Source: Symbiodinium natans (taxonomy: Eukaryota; Sar; Dinophyceae; Suessiales; Symbiodiniaceae). Taken from it: a DNA stretch of 52,500 nucleotides. The notes beneath the pieces are model-generated. The model did no database searches and was not told the DNA's origin. It saw only the letters and a list, made by a program, of their open reading frames with translations. The translations under genes and the position numbers were made by a program. The stretch lies in the NCBI GenBank assembly GCA_905221605.1, contig CAJNDS010000433.1, positions 45,001 through 97,500 on the forward strand. Direction: 5' to 3'. Shown one piece after another: positions 30,601 to 42,084 of the stretch; position 1 is the first letter of the stretch, and each line of letters begins with the position of its first letter.

Positions 30601-31169
30601 ACATCGGTATGTATCCAAGCGCTTGGATTCATCGCCAGCTTCACCACCGACTGCGACAAACAAGCTATGATTCTCTGCTCTTCTCGAGATTGATCATGGG
30701 CGGCCGACTGCGACATGGTTTACTACTTTTTTCCTCAAAGATGGTCATCGTTGGACGCGACTGTGGTTCTCTGCTGCCTACACTGTGCATCATGTGGGAA
30801 TGTGTCGTAAATTGTGGTGCGAAGTCTTGATCGACACCAAGTATGTTCGCTACTTCAAACGCTTGTAACATTCAAAAAGCTTGTCAGCCCCCCTTAGCCA
30901 AAAAACCTTTACCCCCGACCTCCCCAGCCATTTTGTGTCGCAATCAACCGCTGCATACCTCTGCGTATCCTCCACTTTACCTCAATCCACAAACAAACAT
31001 TGACATAAAGTTGAATTGCTTTAAGCGGTTCTCTCAGCTCACTTCATTGGTTCTTCAGTCAATATCGCCCGAAGAGCGCTGAGCAAAGCCTTGAAGCCCC
31101 CAAGCTCTGCCACATGATATGTAACAGTGACCACAGCGACCGGTATGTTTGCACGGCAAGTGTAAAAAG

Positions 31170-31385
31170 ATGTCCGAGGCATGGGCATGGGCACGACCTT
31201 TGGCTTTTGATTTTGCTTTGGGCGCCTGTCATCACAGTATGAACCTATGTCAACGTCTGGTACGCTTGTGTGTCACGGCTCCAGAATCTCCTTCGAAGTC
31301 TTCGACCCTGTGGGGCGTAGCGACTGACCTTCGCATGGCTCCTCATTGCCGAACGAACACTTCAGCTTTAACTCAGATGTTCTGA
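31170..31385 (+). CDS. small hypothetical ORF, 71 codons
   Basis: ATG 31170 opens a frame reading MSEAWAWARPLAFDFALGAC and ending TSALTQMF at TGA 31383-31385. Its end overlaps the 3' end of the minus-strand exon at 31368 by 18 bp, so the two would be convergent. No family recognised. Confidence 0.25.
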   Translation: MSEAWAWARPLAFDFALGACHHSMNLCQRLVRLCVTAPESPSKSSTLWGVATDLRMAPHCRTNTSALTQMF

Positions 31386-31603
31386 GTGTTTTCGTGGAAC
31401 CAAAGACAGATACACGTGCAGTGTTTTTGCATCCTTGGACTTCTCGACCATTTCCTTCTCAGCTCCAGTTTCCTTCAACTTCCTGGCATTGCTTCGGTGA
31501 TGAATGAAGCCATCTCGCTCACCGATCTTAACACAATCCAGGGCAGAAGAACTTGCAGAATCTGCTACGAAAGCGTCCCAGCAAGAATCTTCGATTACAA
31601 AAG
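31368..31603 (-). CDS. terminal exon after a poly-C tract
   Basis: On the minus strand a run of about 13 C leads directly into CTCAG at 31604, followed by 78 codons to TAA 31368. The product starts FVIEDSCWDAFVADSASSSA and continues with a charged helix NARKLKETGAEKEMVEKSKD and a TLHVYLSLVPRKHSEHLS tail. The polypyrimidine tract, the AG and the open end make this one of the better exons. The upstream exon is not identified. No family recognised. Confidence 0.45.
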
Positions 31604-32639
31604 CTGAGGGGGGGGGGGGGCGCGTGCCTCTCCGGCCATTGCCGCTCCTCTGTCGCGCGCTTGCTTGCCTGAAGAAAAAAGGCAGCTTCTGAAGCTGAGT
31701 CATGCTGGGTCGAGTCCGGACCAGCAAGGACGTGCGCAAACATAACAAAGCCCTCGCGGAGCCAAGATTGCAACTCGAGCAGTCAATCGGAAAAGGGTTG
31801 TCCAGCGAGTCCAAAAGAGTAGCAGATGGAAAGTCATCTCAGCCAATTTGGTGACACGAAGCCGGTCCAAGGCAGCCTGAACAAAACAAAATGAGCTTGG
31901 ACGCCAGAGCGTCACATCACGAGCTGGCTGGCTGAGGGTGATTGCGGCCGCTGGCATTAAAGACCGAGAGCGCGCTGCCACTTTCGGACATCCCTCATTT
32001 CTGGCTTCCGGGTCTGCTTGTGTCTTCTTTCTTGTTGACGGTCTAGGGACGCGACACGCCACTAGGCCCCGCAACATGTACTTAGCTTCTGTGAGACTGC
32101 ACAATCCTACACTACACAGTTTACACAAGCATTTGCAAGAGCAACATCACATTGAGCGAACAAATGCCTCAGAGCCTTTGGCATCCGATGTCCCCTGTCA
32201 GGATGTAGTTTCCGGTCAACAAACATTTGCCCGAAGGACTGCGTGAGGTCCTACCTCTTGGATGCCTGTCGTATAGTGCGTCCCTGCCGCATTTTCGCGA
32301 CACGAAGCACGGCATCTAGGCGAGAGCAGGCTTTCGAATATGGACTGTGGACCTACGTGAGAACGCGGTCTGGCACCCTTTGCGAGGCCAAAAGGATGCT
32401 ATTTTGCGACGGTTGGGACACCGAACACCGCCAATGATTTGATTTGAAATGCGCTGGGCGCCTAGCTCCACCATCTCTTTTTCTTCTGTCTTTCTTTGCA
32501 TGTTTTGGTGTATTGAAAAACGTCATGGCGCATGCAGAGAAGGCGGTGGACCTGTGCAAGCAGCTTTCTCAGCCCCCAACCTGCTCCATCCTTTTGGCCT
32601 CTTCGTGCTCAGCCTTCCTTGGCTTCTCCTCCAGACGCA
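31604..32639. other. no confident gene
   Basis: Short frames on both strands (for example 31938-32246 plus, 32353-32559 minus) lack splice or codon support. Confidence 0.3.
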
Positions 32640-33486
32640 AAAGTTTCAATTGCCCCCGATCTGCTTTGGAGAGACATCACTCGACTCTCGGAAAGATGTT
32701 TGGATGCGCTGTCAGCTGCTGCATTGAAAGCTGAAAGAAAGCCCATGCACCGCTACGAGCGTCGCCCAAGACAAGAAGCTGCTTTTGACGGACGTGATGG
32801 CTGTGTCCTCACTCTCCTGTTCTTTGTGCGCTTCCTGCTTCACTCCAGCTCTCTTCTCCTCTGCATACTAGACTCTCGGAAAAATACTTGGCTGTGCTGT
32901 CAGCTGCTGCACTGAAAGCTGAAAGAAAGCCCAATCCATGCACCGCTACGAATGTCGCCAAAGACAAGAAGCAACGACGCGGTAGAATCAATGGCTCACC
33001 CACCGATCTGCTTTGGAAAGACGTGGCGGCTGTGTCCTCACTTTGCTGTTCTTTGCATGCTTCCTGCTTCACTCCAGCTCTCTTCTCCTCGAGATTGGAC
33101 AGCACCCTGCATACTAGACTATCGGAAAAATACTTGGCTGCGCTGTCAGCTGCTGCACTGAAAGCTGAAAGAAAGATCCATGCACCTCTACGAATGTCGC
33201 CAAAGATAAGAAGCAACGACGACGCGGTAGAATCAATAGCTCACGCACCGATCTGCTTTGGAAAGACGTGACGGCTGTGTCCTCACTTTGCTGTTCTTTG
33301 TGTGCTTCCTGCTTCACTGCAGCTCTCTTCTCCTCGACATTGGACAGAACCCTGCACACTAGACTCTCGGAAAAATACTTGGCTGCGCTGTCAGCTGCTG
33401 CACTGAAAGCTGAAAGAAAGCCCATGCACCGCTACGAGTGTCGCCAAAGACAAGAAGCAACGATGCGATAGAATCAATAGCTCACC
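32640..33486 (-). CDS. tandemly duplicated phase-1 exon array
   Basis: A 245-bp unit is repeated on the minus strand. Two copies are intact exons of exactly 165 nt, 33409-33245 and 33164-33000. Each starts after CTTTCTTTCAG and ends before GTGAGC, begins with CT and ends with a single base, so they can be joined to each other in frame. Each encodes 55 residues with AAADSAAKYFSESLVCRVL, SNLEEKRA and EQQSEDTAATSFQSRS, probably helical. The intron between them is 80 nt. An upstream exon ends at 33486 (IGPSKVWQAV) in the same phase with the same GTGAGC donor. Two more downstream copies (from 32918 and about 32731) are decayed: one has a 17-nt deletion that shifts the frame, and the last lacks the middle. 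No family recognised. Confidence 0.55.
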
Positions 33487-33599
33487 CACTGCTTGCCAGA
33501 CCTTGCTTGGGCCAATCCTAGCTGTGCGGGCTTTGTGATGGGAGCTTCTATAACTTGTAACTCTGCCCATGGGGCTTAAACGGGGCGCCAAAGCTGCAA

Positions 33600-33818
33600 G
33601 TGCGCTCACTAACTAGCGGGATTTACACTGAGTCGGTCACGAGCCATCCGCAGCAGCACATGTGCTTCATGGCAAACATTGAAAAGGATAGCAAATGCGG
33701 GGCCTTGTTCCCACTGCTGAAATTGTGCCCGGCACGAACGCACGGTCGCCCTCAAGCCATGAGATCTTGTTCCGTTGATGCAGTGTGGCTATTCCTGGAA
33801 CATCTACGAAACTCCTGA
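33600..33818 (+). CDS. candidate terminal exon
   Basis: A plus-strand frame to TGA 33816-33818 reads QQHMCFMANIEKDSKCGALF and then DAVWLFLEHLRNS. Its start is undefined, with a possible acceptor GCTGCAAG just before 33600. Not recognised. Confidence 0.3.
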   Translation: MRSLTSGIYTESVTSHPQQHMCFMANIEKDSKCGALFPLLKLCPARTHGRPQAMRSCSVDAVWLFLEHLRNS

Positions 33819-34182
33819 GCCGGGCCAGCGAGAGCCGAGGGCAACACCGAGTGAGCGATCATCTGCTCCATGTTTCATCATGTTCTCGCACGTGATGGCA
33901 GGAAATGACACACGCAGGCACACACGCGCGCGCGCACGGATTTTTGGATGAAGGCCCCTGGAGGTGTGCCATGAGCTCTCACGGCTTCCAGACGGCCTGC
34001 GCCATGAAAAAAGCCACAACCCAAGCTGCCTAGGGTTCAATGGGCCTTCCGCGGGGCAAAGCTCCGAATCACAAGTGATGGGATGCTCCAGCCCGTCTTG
34101 GGCGGCCTCTCCAGCGGGGCAGTTTCGCCAGTAGATGTCACAGCTCAGTCAAAAGCCTTGCACTTCTCTTGCCGTGAAAAGC

Positions 34183-34565
34183 ATGACTGCCCTTCTTGTC
34201 GCTGAACCTGACTTCTATGATGCATCAGATGTTGCAACAGATGTTGACACAGCCTGTTGCAAAGTGTCGCTCAAATAAGCGTCGGGCCACCAGCCACAAA
34301 GCTCAGGAGCACCCGGCCTCCACCGGAAAACATCTGACGTCCTCTCAGATGCTGAGATGCTGGCCCAGACTGGGTCATGGGCTCATTCCGGTAGTGAAGC
34401 GTCATGGGCGCACCACGCTCCTCCATCACGGGAAAGGCTACGAAAGTGTTCCAGGGCATCTTCAAATACTACACTCCTTCTGAAAAACTGGACGGCCGTG
34501 GCGATGCCCTGCGGCTCTATAGCTTCCAGCAAGGCCTGAACCACGCTCTACGATCTCCAGGCTAA
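34183..34565 (+). CDS. small multi-exon gene with a clear terminal exon
   Basis: The terminal exon 34447-34565 follows CTACGAAAG and reads VFQGIFKYYTPSEKLDGRG and ALRLYSFQQGLNHALRSPG, then TAA. It joins in phase to exon 34302-34390 (LHRKTSDVLSDAEMLAQTGS) by a 56-nt GT-AG intron. Upstream, ATG 34183 opens MTALLVAEPDFYDASDVATD with a GTGTCG donor at 34264, a likely first exon. Its junction to the second exon is not in phase with the acceptor chosen, so one boundary is wrong. Downstream, a basic frame runs on to about 34755. The whole looks like one small plus-strand gene. No family recognised. Confidence 0.45.
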
Positions 34566-34873
34566 AGACACAGCGTGCGGCTGCGGCCAAAAAACTTCCA
34601 GTTGAATCCAAGGTGCTTAGCCGCTGCCGGTCACTGCAACAGACACGCAGTACCTGCGCTCGGCGGAAGTACGCAAGCGCAGGACTTGGCCGACGCAAGT
34701 GGTCGGGCACTTCATGGCAGCGTAGCCCTTCCGGAGGGCTGGTTGCGTCCTGACGCGTGCTAGGTCAAGATCTAAGCGCAAGCACAATTCCAGCGTGCGA
34801 GCTGAACCACCAAGTCCGAAGCCTGGAGGCCTGATGAGTCATCAGTCGACGGCCGTGTTGAAGCCAACGAGTC

Positions 34874-35854
34874 CTAGGAATTGAAGCGAGCGCAGCAGCG
34901 GCATGGAACAGGCCAAAAAGGCCAAAAAGGCCTTGCCTGTGCTTTGATTTTTGCTGCTTCCATTGAGGCGTAGATGGCCTCCAGACTGGACCCCCAATGC
35001 AGTCGCCACATGTCACCACACATCTGCTGCGCCTCGATGCTGCTATTGAAGATCAGCTTTGTCGCTGGGGGCCGACCGCGCTGTTCCTGGCATGAGCCCG
35101 AGCACATGTACGAGGAATAGTACATCCCATGGGCCAGACTCACCATGCTTGCCTCCGCTGCGAGCACCTGATGCAGCGGGGGCTTCTTGAAGGCGACTCT
35201 GCCGCGACGGGACCCGCCTTCTTCTCAGGCTCCTCGGATGCTCGAGGCTTTCTTGGCGACGGCGCCAACGCATCTCGATCAATCGGCGAAATTACCTGAC
35301 ACGCTGCGCCGGTGACACAGCCGATGGGACCTGTTGCTCTACAGCTTTGGGTTCAACGTTCTTCCTCGCAGAATGTAGCCCCCTAACAGCCCTAACACAA
35401 TCTCTGCAAAGCTTTCGTCATGAATAAAGTCGCTGAAATGTTGCAGGTGCGCCCTCCTAAATCCTGGCCCTGCACCGGCCTTCAGGTTGAGCAAGGTGCC
35501 GCCACCCGCCAGTAACTCCTGCTCCTGTCAAGCAAGGCCAGCGGCTGTAACGGATTCCGCAAATTTGTGTCATGGGCTGAAGTACAACAAACCTGTTGGT
35601 TCCTCGGCCATTGGGTGGCCCTTTCTGTTGTGCCACGCGCTTGCTCGTTTCACTGGCCTACGTCCCTGGAGCCTGCCTGAAGAAACGCATTTTGACCGCC
35701 CCACCCATCGTTCTTCTATTGCCACACCACAAAGATGTCTGAGCAACTCTGGCACATTCATCCTCTCCGGGCTTTTGACTATTGCTACTACATGTGGATC
35801 CAACACAAGGAAGTCCACGATTTGTGTGTTTTCTGAAGTCAGCTTTGCAGTCAA
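34874..35854 (-). CDS. three-segment hypothetical gene
   Basis: Three minus-strand segments look coding. The first starts at about 35854 after CTGCAAAG: TSENTQIVDFLVLDPHVVAI and MNVPELLRHLCGVAIEERW. The second starts after TTGCTTGACAG at 35527: EQELLAGGGTLLNLKAGAG and HFSDFIHDESFAEIVLGLL, running to a stop near 35333. The third (about 35220-34874) carries KPPLHQVLAAEASMVSLAHG and LIFNSSIEAQQMCGDMWRL. Linkers between the second and third are Pro/Ala-rich in other frames. Exon borders are not settled, and frame changes could also mean decay. No family recognised. Confidence 0.4.
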
Positions 35855-36369
35855 AGAGTCTGTCTAGCGTCTGGGGGACTGGCGTCAAAGTTCCAGCACA
35901 TGCAGTTCTCGTTTGGCGCCCATGGGGGTTTATCGCCGCGAATGCTCCTTCGGTGGCATCCGGTTTCTTTGTTGATGGCCTCCGGATTCTCATCCGGTAC
36001 GCCTCGATTGTTCCTGTCATGATAGATGAAGCTGCCAGCCCCTTAGTTGCGATGAGTGAGACTAGTGAAGAGCATGAACGGTTCCATCCATTGATGCACA
36101 ACCTTTAGGCAAGGTTGTTGCTTACAATCAGCGTTATCAGTTATCAACAAGCCCTGCTGAAGCAGGCTTCACGAAACTAGTCCAAGCAGCTTCACGAAGC
36201 AGGCTACCCCGAAATCTTTGGTCGAGAAGCTAAGCGCATTGTTGAAACATGCTTCGCATGATCAACCACGCTTAAAAGAGGGCCTACGCAGTAGCAGAGA
36301 GCAACGACAACCGCCTGTCGTTTAGTCTGCCATAAATCGTTGTCGCTGCAGGGCACCAAACCCTACACA

Positions 36370-37138
36370 TTACAGCATTTTGACTGACAAAACCTTGACA
36401 TCACGCCACGCAAGCAAAACAAAGAACAACCACATCATCCAACGCAAAACTGCCGAAGACTGTTTCAGAAACAGAAAAGCTGCCACACACGTCACAAGGG
36501 CCTCTGCTAGGCGCAAGTTGATCGCATTGAGCCTGAAGTTACGGTGTGAACATCGGACCGACCTCCTTGCACTCTCGAAGAGTTGGTGAGGCACTAACAA
36601 AGACCTTCCGCAGCTTTCTGCGGAATGCTTCACCACCAACCCGGCCGTCTGCATGTTTGCCACAACAATCCTTGGCAATTGGGCATGGTTCTGACTCTGA
36701 ACTTTCATTACCTGCTGCAAAACCCACTTCTGTGCTCTGCGCTGTGCATGAACCAACGTCTTCCCGGGTGAAAGTGTCACCTTTGCGGCAACACATACAT
36801 TGCCTTGCCTCTTGGTGCGCTCTGCTCAGGGCTCGAGCACGAACCGCCTCGAGTGGCATTCTCACCTCACAGTTCCAACGCGGATCTAAGGTTCTAGGTG
36901 TAGCCGGGCAGCGGCCTGACCAGGCCTGTTGTGCAACAGCTTGGCGAACAGCCTTCACCACACGGCTGTGCGTCTTCAAAGACGCTGTGGCACTGCCGTA
37001 ATCCATCCTGCACACCCATAGTTCTTTTACATGCCACCAAGAAGGCACAGATTCCAAAGCACAGCCTGATTGGCAACGGCGGCCTGATGAACATGTCGCT
37101 GCAACTTTGCAGGACCAAAAAGTTTCGTGCGTGTTCAA
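36370..37138 (-). CDS. hypothetical gene with C-terminal membrane segment
   Basis: A 199-codon minus-strand frame (37138-36539) includes DYGSATASLKTHSRVVKAVR, a Cys-containing part and a basic end FRRKLRKVFVSASPT. Overlapping it in another frame, the segment after TAACTTCAG (about 36533-36370) reads INLRLAEALVTCVAAFLFLK and RWMMWLFFVLLAWRDVKVL, which would be a hydrophobic tail. A splice or shift between the frames would make a tail-anchored protein, but no good donor was found. A competing plus-strand frame covers 36546-37001. Not recognised. Confidence 0.3.
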
Positions 37139-38218
37139 ATCATGGGGTCCTAATCAAACATTCATCTCGGCTTCCGGCATGAACTCGAAAACAGTCCTGG
37201 CCGCCTCCTGCGGACACGACACACGTCCGCAAGTTGAGGGTGCGAGAGTTGCTTCTCAGATGCCAGCAGCACCTCGGTGTCAACTTTCAGTTTTGCGCTC
37301 GGGCTGGAACGGGGCCGAGGCGAGGCTTGTCCTGACAACTCGTTGAGGGTTTAGGGTTTAGGGTTTGGGATCCCTCATGGCCCTGCCTCGTTCTCTCGGC
37401 CACGGATTGCAAACCCCTGTGGCAACACTCTCGAAATGGCTTTTGATGAGCTCGGCTAAACTGAGAGCGCCACAGGCACACAGACATCCCAATGGGGGGA
37501 ACATGATGCGTGGCGCTCTTTGTGGCAGCCACTTGATGGCAAATTCCGTTCGCTTGTTGCAACAACACATCGCTTACATTACATAGACTTGTGCTGCCGA
37601 CGTCTTTTATGTGATGCTGCACGTACACCTTGGGCGCTTTCCTGCTGAGCTTGCGAAAGCAAATCTGATAAGTGGTGGCTGGCACGTCTTGCGATGCTCT
37701 TGTCACTTCTTTGAAGTCTGAGTCAGCTGCAAAGGGGAAAAAACTCGACACATCCCTCTCTCTCCAGCATGTGACCCAACACAAGAACATTCCCCCGCCC
37801 GCTGCCGAAGACTGAGAAGCTCTGCGCAAGTGACCCGAGGGTGGCAATCGCAAGGTGAAGTCGAAAAAGCCTTGCTAAGCAAACAACACATTCCCATTTC
37901 GCGACGCCATTTTGTAACCCATTCATTGATCGGGTGTGGTGGTGGTTTTCGCTACTTTAGAGGCGACTTCGAGAATAGGCGTGACCTAAGCACGTGCGCA
38001 AGCTCGAATTTTGTTGCATCTTTCCTGTAAGCGTGACTCATTGATCGGACCTGCGCCCCAATCTCCCGATCCCCTCTTCGGTTTCCAGCCCCAGTCTCCT
38101 TTTCAGGTTTCTACGGCTCATTTCCTTTCTTTTGGCATGCGCCCAGCACTCGCACGAACACTGCAGGGACGGCTTCCGAAGACAATACGACAGAACTGGC
38201 TCAGACGAAAGGCCACTT
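37136..38218 (+). repeat. dispersed 1.08-kb element, copy C (longest)
   Basis: The most complete of three copies. It starts with CAAATCATGGGGTCC and ends with CGAAAGGCCACTT, where copies A and C stop matching. It contains three TTTAGGG units at 37347-37367. It encodes no recognisable protein; frames inside are short. It could be a non-autonomous element, or an old segmental duplication with a gene fragment at its 3' end. Confidence 0.85.
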
Positions 38219-38435
38219 ACGCCACATCACAAACCGGCTTGAAAGCCTCCATCACGTCCTGCACAACTCGTACTTGAGCAAGTCAAGAGAGTACTTATTC
38301 AAAGACGGCCGGCAGACCTACAAAATCTCGGAATGCAACGGGACCCGCGAGAGCTGCTGAATTTCCACACGGTACTAAGACGTTCACAAACCAATACGGC
38401 TCCAACAAGCATGCAGGGCACGACAGGCAAGGAAT

Positions 38436-38699
38436 CTACGCACATCGGTCCTGAGCTACCACTTCTGTTGCGAGCTTCTTCAAATCAGCCAACGCTTGCG
38501 CCACGTCCGCCGTGCGAGCATCATTCAAAGTTGCAAGGATTGCGTGCGTGTCGTTCAGGTCCTCACGGACTTGATCGCACTGCGAGGCGACATCTTCAAG
38601 GCTCATCTTGGCACAGACTTTGCACACCAAGGCCAGGATGCTGTCGCTGTTCCGGTGGCATGCTTGCATGGCTTCGACGAAGAGCTGATTGGCCAACAT
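38436..38699 (-). CDS. helical hypothetical exon or small gene
   Basis: ATG 38699 opens an 87-codon frame with strong GC3 bias: MLANQLFVEAMQACHRNSDS, VCKVCAKMSLEDVASQCDQV and LADLKKLATEVVAQ. It is helical throughout and acidic in the middle. A GCTCAG|GACC boundary near the end could instead be an exon edge. The overlapping plus-strand frame (38333-38980) has poorer composition. Not recognised. Confidence 0.45.
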   Translation of the reverse strand: MLANQLFVEAMQACHRNSDSILALVCKVCAKMSLEDVASQCDQVREDLNDTHAILATLNDARTADVAQALADLKKLATEVVAQDRCA

Positions 38700-40591
38700 G
38701 TTGCCAGGTCGACTACGGCAGCTACGGTCACAGAGTCTCTTTGGACGCCGGGCCGAGCCAAGCTACTCAGCTATGTCGGTGCACCCCTCGAGCCACCATT
38801 CGTGGTGCTTGCAGTTCTTTTGAAGCTCTGAGCGTCGATTTCTTTGGAGAGTGGTCTTGCTGCGAGTCAAAACATCTGGCAATATTCGGAAACTCTGAAG
38901 ATGTCAGACTGCCAGAGAAAAACAACAACTGGTGCCGATCGAGCGAGGGCAGGGTTTGGGACGGTCGTGAAATCCATTAAGCGCAGGACGTCAAAGCCAT
39001 GAGTCAATAGTCGAGATACCTTCAGCCCTGAAAATTCAGCAGTCTCCAACAAAGTCAAAGACCAATCAAATACCAAAAAGCAAGATCCGATCCGGAAGCA
39101 TCAGGAGCACAAGGATTGAAAGAGCGTTTTCCCAACTATTGAGGGTTGAAGGTTGCAGTTTCAACAGTGCATGACAGCGCGCACGTGTTGAGTTCAATTC
39201 GTCTGTCTCGGCTTCTAGCCGAGAGGTATCCAGAACAAGGAGCCCGAAATCCCCCCGCCCTGTGTGGGACCTGCCCGCCCTGGGACCCCTCCTGGGATCG
39301 TTTGTGGGACCCTGAACCCCTTCTAAGCTCCCTTTGTGGTGCTGCACCAAGTTGACCTACCCACCTGAAACTGTCCTAGATACGACATACATAGTCATGA
39401 TGCTGAATTGCTGGCGCAGAGAGCTCAATTGCATCCGAAGGGGTCAAAAGCGCTGTCCTGCGCCCCTAGGATAGGCACCACCTTTAACTTTCTACATGGC
39501 GGATCGGCGCTACCCGTCTGCGGCAGATTCAACATGGTCACACTTTGTCTCCCGCTTGCCAGCTCTGCACACTTTACGTGTTCCTGGTCTGAGTGGGGCA
39601 AAAGTGAAACTGGGCAGAGGCCCCCAAGATGTGCTAAGATTGCTAAGAGGTCATTAACATGCGCCGAGGGCGGCGAACTCCACGCATGCACGATGAGGAG
39701 GGCTGTCCTCGGCACGCACAGGCTGGAGAGCGTGACTATACGGGCTCTGCAGAGCCGTGCATATTTGCTGGGCGGCCGGCAGTACTGAGCGGGTTCCGTT
39801 CAATCACCTCATCCAAATAGCTACATCATGTTACAGCACCCCACGCACACATGCTATCCGCAAGTCGAGTTCGCACGCCTCGCAACCAACCTTTTGAACA
39901 TCTACATCCAGAGCTCTTTCCCTAGCCTGAAACCCCTGAACGTAATCATTGGTATCGATGCTTCCGTCCGACATCACGCACCCTTCTCACTCATACTACA
40001 TACATACACAGAACATTTGCGCCCCTAAACTCTGAACCCTTTGCATCCCTAAACCACGAGTCTCAGCCCGGAGCCTTCACCCAAGATGATCTCTGGAGCT
40101 GCATAGCCTTGCTGTCAGTGGCTAGGCAACGGATTCCAGCTTCTTTTGACGGCTTACGGTTTAGGGTGGGCTCAATCGCTCACACTCGGAGAAGCCAGGT
40201 GAGCGTGGGATCCAATCGAGGCACCATAACCTGTATCCCCGACGAAAGGCTGGAAGCACATGCGACGTGCGCTGCGCCGCGGCTCCCTCCAACTAAGTTT
40301 TGGTGCCGAGGGTGGGCGTCGGGCCATGTAGGGTTTTGGGTGAAGAGAATCGGGGATCCGCGAGAGAGGGGGAGAGAAATAAAAACAAATTCAAAGAGGA
40401 GAGAGAGACAGAGAGAGCGAGAGAGTGTGTTGTGCCCTCATGTATCTTGTCTCCCCACTCGGGTGACGATTGTCAGATTTTGTAAATTGCGCTCTCTGCT
40501 CGCTCAAACATGAACATGCACGCGTGTTTTGTTGATCCCGCCCTCGTTTCTCTTCAGCTCTCGCCTGTTCATATTTCCGCACAGCAATGCG
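38700..40591. other. no confident gene; GA-rich microsatellite
   Basis: Frames at 39408-39788 (plus) and 39425-39715 (minus) conflict. CCCTAAAC words occur at 40024-40057. A GAGAGA-rich stretch lies at 40398-40425. Confidence 0.35.
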
Positions 40592-40770
40592 CAAGCTTGC
40601 TGCCAAGCATATGGGTTTTTTCGAAACCCATCATGCGAGCAGTGTGTTTTGCAAATGATGGGGGGCTGCACCCCCGCTCCAACTCCCCCTCCACCGCGTA
40701 AGCTTGCTTCAAAGCATATCGTGAGGTTGATTGAAACCCGTCAAGAAAGCGTTCTGTTTGCAGATGTGGC
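40592..40770 (-). repeat. GCAAGCTTGC-ended small repeat, inverted pair member 1
   Basis: Two units of about 75-100 bp, read on the minus strand, contain TTTGCAAAACAC, TCGCATGATGGGTTTCGAAA, ACCCATATGCTT and GCAAGCTTGC. They match the three plus-strand units at 42085-42335. Confidence 0.7.
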
Positions 40771-40794
40771 GGGGGCGGGGTTCGGGTCTCCCCC

Positions 40795-41060
40795 CGAATC
40801 CTCGCGCTTTGATAATAGAAGGAATCTGGAGTCTGAAGTTTTCCCATGTAGATATGCAGATGAGACGGTTTTTCCTGGAAAAATATCGGGAAGTAGAGAT
40901 TTTCCTTCTAAAACATAAAGAAATATAATATGGAGACAATAGAGGTTTGCCTATGAAAATATAGAGAAAACAGGTTTCCTCTGAAAGAAAACAGGTTTCC
41001 TCTGATAACATCGTGGAAACAGAGGATTTCCTGAAATATCGAGAACACACCCCCAGCGCA
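40795..41060. repeat. AT-rich degenerate repeat
   Basis: An AT-rich block with recurring GGTTTCCTCTGA, GGATTTCCTGAAATATCG and AAATATCGGGAAG words, including a tandem AAAACAGGTTTCCTCTGA pair at about 40967-41004. No coding support. Confidence 0.6.
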
Positions 41061-41537
41061 CCACCCAAAAAAAAGCCGGAACAAAACAAAAGCAAAGGCA
41101 AAAGTCCACCCTTTTTCGGGCTTGGATGAATAGCAAGAAGGCTACCCCCGCAGCTATGCAGAAGGAGCCTATCGCCATTCTACTTGGTGTTACTCTTATT
41201 GCTGCTGCTATTAGTGTTTTTTTTTGTGTATTGCTCTTTCTTTGGCCGTTTAGTGGAGTTGGCAGTATAATCGCATAGCACCCATGCTTTTCCCTAGAAC
41301 GTACAGAGGCAGGAAGTCGTACTCCGAGAAGTTGGCCCAACCTCTTCAAATCGAGGGAAACCGACATTTCCCGAAATTCGATTGAAATCCTCTCAACACC
41401 AACAACCAACAGCACCTAAATCTAGATTTCAAGCAATTGGACCAATGGAAGAAGAATTCACTCACTGATTCCAAACTCTGCACTGCATCGCCGTTTGCAG
41501 GAAACCCTGCAGCAAAAATCAATCAAGTCCAAGTCCC

Positions 41538-41860
41538 AAGTTTTCGGCACCCATTGCTTCTGCCGCGTGTGGCATCTCGCATGGCAAGAAATAAGGCCAG
41601 CACGACCCCCACAGGCAACGAAAACCGGATCGCACGAACAGGCCAATGTATTTCTGCAGTATGCTACGATTGGGGGCGGGAAACCTTGCAAACAACAACC
41701 AAGTCCAAGTCCGACAGCATGCATGCAACGAGGGGCGACGAGCGATTTACGCCGACACGCCGATATCCCCCCCCCCCCCCCCCCCCCCCCCCAAAGAAAA
41801 AAAATTGTGCGACACGCGGATACGCCAATACGCTGATATCCCCTCCCCCCCTCCCCCCTG
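41538..41860. repeat. repeat shared with 43380-43560, with a C26 run
   Basis: CCCATTGCTTCTGCCGCGTG and CATGGCAAG match 43505-43550 (CCCATTTCTTCTGCCGCACG, CATGGCAAG). Words of the CGCCGATATCC/CGCTGATATCC type recur here and at 43388-43460. It contains the longest homopolymer of the window, 26 C at 41767-41792. Confidence 0.65.
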
Positions 41861-42084
41861 CCCGTAAGACGGACACTTAAAGGCTACGCTGCACGCGCGT
41901 GCCTTCGAAACAGATGTGTTTTAAAGGAAACACCCGCAGAATAGACGCAACGCGGACGCGGAGAGCGCAGAGGCGCGGAGAGCGCAGAGGCACGGAAGGC
42001 GTTCGGAGCCATCAACCGGCTATATCCGGCTATGACGCTCCCCCCCCTTATACACCCTCCCGGTCGACCAGACATATCGCGCTC

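Noticed and set aside
36546-37001. 151-codon plus-strand frame
   Set aside because: The minus strand over the same bases has a longer frame and better composition; the plus frame is treated as its shadow.
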